Shown here: one piece after another, positions 60,842 through 64,000 of the stretch
How the letters are laid out: each line of letters begins with the position of its first letter
How positions within the stretch are numbered: the stretch's first letter is position 1
Assembly: GCA_023101725.1 (NCBI GenBank)
Contig: JALJCO010007095.1
Span: 62,001 to 126,000, forward strand
Length of the DNA stretch: 64,000 bases
DNA from: Atherinomorus stipes
Lineage: Eukaryota > Chordata > Actinopteri > Atheriniformes > Atherinidae
Reading direction: 5' to 3'
Made by a program: the position numbers and the translations under genes
Notes under the pieces: model-generated
Told to the model about the DNA's origin: nothing
Seen by the model: the letters and a program-made list of their open reading frames with translations, nothing else
The model's database searches: none

Positions 60842-62150
60842 GTATTTTGACTAGAAACATGATGGAGGGAAAAGGAGAGTCTCTGCACATGCAGGCAAGT
60901 CAACAGAAAACACTATGACACATGCAAAGCAAAGCCTACTGTATTATGCAGATTCATCCCACTCCCATCTGTTCACTGCTATAACCATCTCATGTTCTGA
61001 TGACTGCATCTAGACTTGTGCACAGAACATTTTTTAGCAAAAACCCACAGAAAATGGCATATACTCTGAGCATTCACACACATTATGCTGACCCCCCCCC
61101 CCCCCCCCCCCGCTTCCTCAGCAACAGCTTAGTGTGACCATAGGCTACTTTGCAGTCTGCGATGTGAGAAAACGGGGTCATGTTCAGGCTGCGTTTGCCT
61201 TCCTGCATTTCAATGACTGGATACATTGTTGTCACCAGAGAAAACCCCTTGCTTCGGGAAATGCAAACACACACTGCAGGGATGTCGACATGCAGAGACA
61301 GACACTCAGCCATCAGTATAGTAATGCTGAACACTTTCACACAATGCCACCAAAACACAAACAGACAAGTACACACATCCATATCCACACCACACTTTTG
61401 TGATTCTGGCAACTGCAGAGAGCAACACAGTCAGACCCGCTTGGTACAATAGTGTTGTTTGAATGGGGTCAAACAATGGAGCTCTTTGGCATCTGAATCG
61501 AGCCAGATGATGAGTATCGCAGGAGGATGAATAGGCGGCTTCAGCCTCCTACACAGTCGCTCCTCTGGCCTGAAAATATGCATCACTACGCTGCCTGTTA
61601 CTGTGGAATCAGTTATTAGCATGGAAGCAGTAATTTGTTAGCATCCAGGCTAATTATGTTGTGCTAATTTGAAAGCATGCAGCAACTTGCAGGGGGAGAG
61701 AAGTAAAGAAGGTGTATAACAGTGCTGTCAAGTGACATCATTCACAGCCATTTCTAGAATAGTGTCTGACATGCATATATGGTTGTTTTTCACATGACTT
61801 ATTGTACATAACATTTCTCCATTAAAAAAAAAAGATAGTGCAGGCTATTTGTTTGTCTTTACTGACTCACAGAACAGAAAAAAAGCTTTTGATCCGCGGG
61901 ATCAACTGATTAAGCTCTCAAAAACCAAACTGAAGTGAAATGTCACACCAAATCCTACAAGAGTTGAAGAAGAAACAAGGAGGATGCAGGGCAGGAGCAA
62001 AGCAGAGGGAAAAGGTGGAGTTCAGATGGGAGAAGTCAGACCACTAGCTAACAAAATGGACAAGCTTGAAGTTCTACTGTGGACATAGAAGGATTACACA
62101 GAAAGCAGTTATGTGTTTATCCGGGACATGGTTGCCGGAACATATCCCAG
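60842..62150. other. upstream flank with C20 run
   Basis: Contains a C20 homopolymer at 61092-61111. The minus-strand glycine-rich frame ends in this run and is an artefact. No genes recognised. Confidence 0.55.
61092..61111. repeat. poly-C run, 20 nt
   Basis: Uninterrupted C20, preceded by ctga and followed by gcttcc. Shorter C13 runs occur at 40599 and 56669. Confidence 0.95.
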
Positions 62151-62158
62151 ACTCTGCA

Positions 62159-62897
62159 TAGGGCTGGACGATAATTCAATATCAATATAAATCGATCGAT
62201 AGAGGTTTTTTCAATATATAAAAAAAAGAGGGTCAATAAAAGTTCAATATAGAAGCAGTTTTCAGCTGTAGCCTATCAGGTAGCATGATACTACAGTCAC
62301 TCCTTCCACCAAACCAATCACAAATGCAGACCCAGGCAAAGGCTGAACTGGAATTCAGTGTTATGCCCCTTTCAGACTTGCACTGGAAAGCGGTAATATT
62401 GCAAACTCTGTCCTTTATAATGTCTGCATTCAGACATGTGTACCGGTCTTTTACCTCAGAGATGTAGCGGACATGTACCAGCTGGTCTACATGTCACAGG
62501 AAGCGGAAATGTTGCGGCACGTTGTTTTGGCTGAAAGCACAAGAAAATGTTCCGGACAGAGTTGAAGGGAGAGCGGGGCTGTGCTGACTTTTCCGCAACA
62601 TTTCCTGATGTCTGAAAGCGCCGGAACACGATAAGTCCGTAAGGAAGTGACATGTTTAAAAAGATGAGTCTGTTTAAAGAGCGGATGGACTTTACCTCTC
62701 ATGTTCCACAATGCAGGTCTGAAAACGGTTTTAGTGTGATCTTTATTATAAGTACGTCATTCAGAAAAAGCATAAATGGCCAGGGCTGCACCTAAAAAAG
62801 CTTTGAATTTGATAATGGCTTTTTAAAGAAATAAATATCGATATCGATCGATACAGATTTTTTTTTTAATCGATAATGCTTTTTTTGTCCAGCCCTA
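62159..62897 (-). mobile_element. hAT element, inverted relative of the 18.6-kb copy
   Basis: Ends TAGGGCTGGACGATAA / TTGTCCAGCCCTA. Neighbouring ctctgcat / ccctgcat words are a likely decayed 8-bp duplication. The interior is the reverse complement of 18599-19318, including its secondary inverted repeats (gactttacctc, atttcctgatgtctgaaag, gtgctgacttt). Non-coding. Confidence 0.85.
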
Positions 62898-63282
62898 CCC
62901 TGCATTCATATCATAGACCGTTAAAAGAGGGATGAACCTTCCGCTACATCATCCGTTTGTTTCTGAAGAACTTAAAGTGAAGCCAGTTGGACATTCACAC
63001 TGGTTGCCATCTTTGCTGCGTCCTTAGTTGTGCGTCCTAGAAAACACAAAAATGGGGAAAGCACGGCGTCGGGGGAAATGATTGAAAGTACTGGGCTGAA
63101 TGCTAAACGAGCAAACCCGAAACTAACAGAAGCTAGCATTGGCGGGCTAAGGGTAAGACACACTTGGGGTGAATTCCAGTTCCTGTCTTACAGTAACCTT
63201 AAATCTTAACCCTCAATCTCAAAAATGCACGCTCCCGCTAAGTGCAAGTGCTGTCCCGATTCTCAGAGCGTTAAGTTGAGGG

Positions 63283-63737
63283 TAGGGCTGGACAATTAAT
63301 CGAATTTTGATCGTGATTTCAATTTTGCCTTCTCATGATCATAAAGACATTGTAATCAAAGAAAAACAATTAATGCCGCGTGTATATAAATGCTACATGC
63401 TATTTTTTGTTCATCACGGAAGCCAGAAGAATCCTGAAGTCAACAGACTGGTGGAGTTATAGAAGGAAAATTGCAGGGAGTATAGAACAGGAATGCATGT
63501 AGACTGGGTATTTATTTTTTATTGCCATCATTATTTTAATGTATCATTATCATTTTATTCTTTACTTGTTTCTAATTCAATTCTGGTTGTTTTTATTAAG
63601 CTATATTTGAGGTTGAGTTTTGGTGGTTCAATTAACACTTTAAAAAAAAAATCAATGCATAATCATGTATATTAATCGTGATTTCAATATCAATCAACAT
63701 AATAGTGATTTTTTTTTTCCATAATTGTCCAGCCCTA
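63283..63737. mobile_element. hAT MITE with perfect 8-bp TSD
   Basis: Ends TAGGGCTGGACAATTAATCG / ATAATTGTCCAGCCCTA. Flanked by identical GTTGAGGG at 63275-63282 and 63738-63745. 455 bp with cgtgatttcaat repeats near both ends; non-coding. Related termini to the 62.2-kb and 18.6-kb elements but a different body. Confidence 0.92.
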
Positions 63738-64000
63738 GTTGAGGGGAAAGTTTGAGGGCTGAATAACCCTCAATACTGCGATTCTCCGGCACCACCCTTG
63801 TGAGTAAGGGCTACCCAGAATGCAAGCGGCAAAGAAGGCAAGCTACAAATGTAAGCATTTTCTTTGTTAACAGAGATATAAATATTACGAAAACCATTGT
63901 ATTTTCTTAGCTTTGGCCAATGTGATGGTTTAGTTACTTCATTTTTGTGTAACATTTATTTTCATTTTACGATCTTTTGTCAATAGCAGCCAGTGCTGTC

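Noticed and set aside
61083..61412. Minus-strand frame ending in a glycine run
   Set aside because: The glycines are translated from the C20 homopolymer; the rest has no family signature.
62940..63274. Additional MITE around the hAT at 63.3 kb
   Set aside because: Flanks show short ccctcaa / ttgaggg inverted words, but no definable termini or duplication could be placed.

Overview
This window looks like vertebrate nuclear DNA, most likely from a teleost fish. It is AT-rich and intron-dominated, has GT-AG splice sites and many CA/TA microsatellites, and carries a typical fish repeat load: hAT MITEs with 8-bp target duplications, TTAA-flanked elements, a PIF/Harbinger MITE, Rex3-like RTE and L2/CR1-like LINE relics, and a tRNA-derived SINE. 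The species cannot be fixed from sequence alone. There is no bacterial-type operon, CRISPR array or rRNA locus.

The one host gene I recognise is on the minus strand: the 5' part of ripor2 (FAM65B, a RhoA-binding regulator of cell polarity). Two exons are clear, at 4771-4891 (start methionine and the SQSFAGF segment) and 65-220 (CNSF...[18 protein letters not shown]). Their splice phases join exactly. A third, inferred exon at 51307-51385 encodes an acidic N-terminus whose phase also fits the 4.8 kb exon. A GC-rich segment at 28.9-29.4 kb with a good minus-strand donor is a candidate alternative first exon and promoter. If both are right, 4892-51306 is a 46-kb first intron, the rest of the gene lies beyond base 1, and 51.5-64 kb is upstream flank.

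Almost everything else supportable is transposon-derived and often nested. Region by region: a hAT MITE inside a foldback element (7.57-8.08 kb); a composite SINE (8.23-8.68 kb); a hAT with a broken BED-finger transposase start (12.57-14.15 kb); a Harbinger MITE (16.8-17.28 kb); a long-TIR TTAA element split by a hAT (18.3-19.9 kb); a TTAA element (22.0-22.76 kb); an RTE relic (31.6-32.1 kb); a hAT MITE (34.16-34.57 kb); two inverted copies of one TTAA MITE (37.3 and 45.0 kb), the second inside another TTAA element; a minus-strand LINE relic split by a hAT (38.4-40.2 kb); a TTAA element (40.54-41.07 kb); a hAT split by LINE-like sequence (46.73-47.89 kb); a near-perfect 137-bp palindrome between 16-bp direct repeats (49.8 kb); a 5'-truncated RTE LINE with a long open frame (53.16-54.15 kb); a multi-layer foldback region with THAP zinc-finger fossils (57.66-60.37 kb); and two further hAT elements (62.16-62.90 and 63.28-63.74 kb).

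The most unusual structures are the 49.8-kb palindrome and the THAP foldback element, in which both inverted arms carry the same disabling stop codon.
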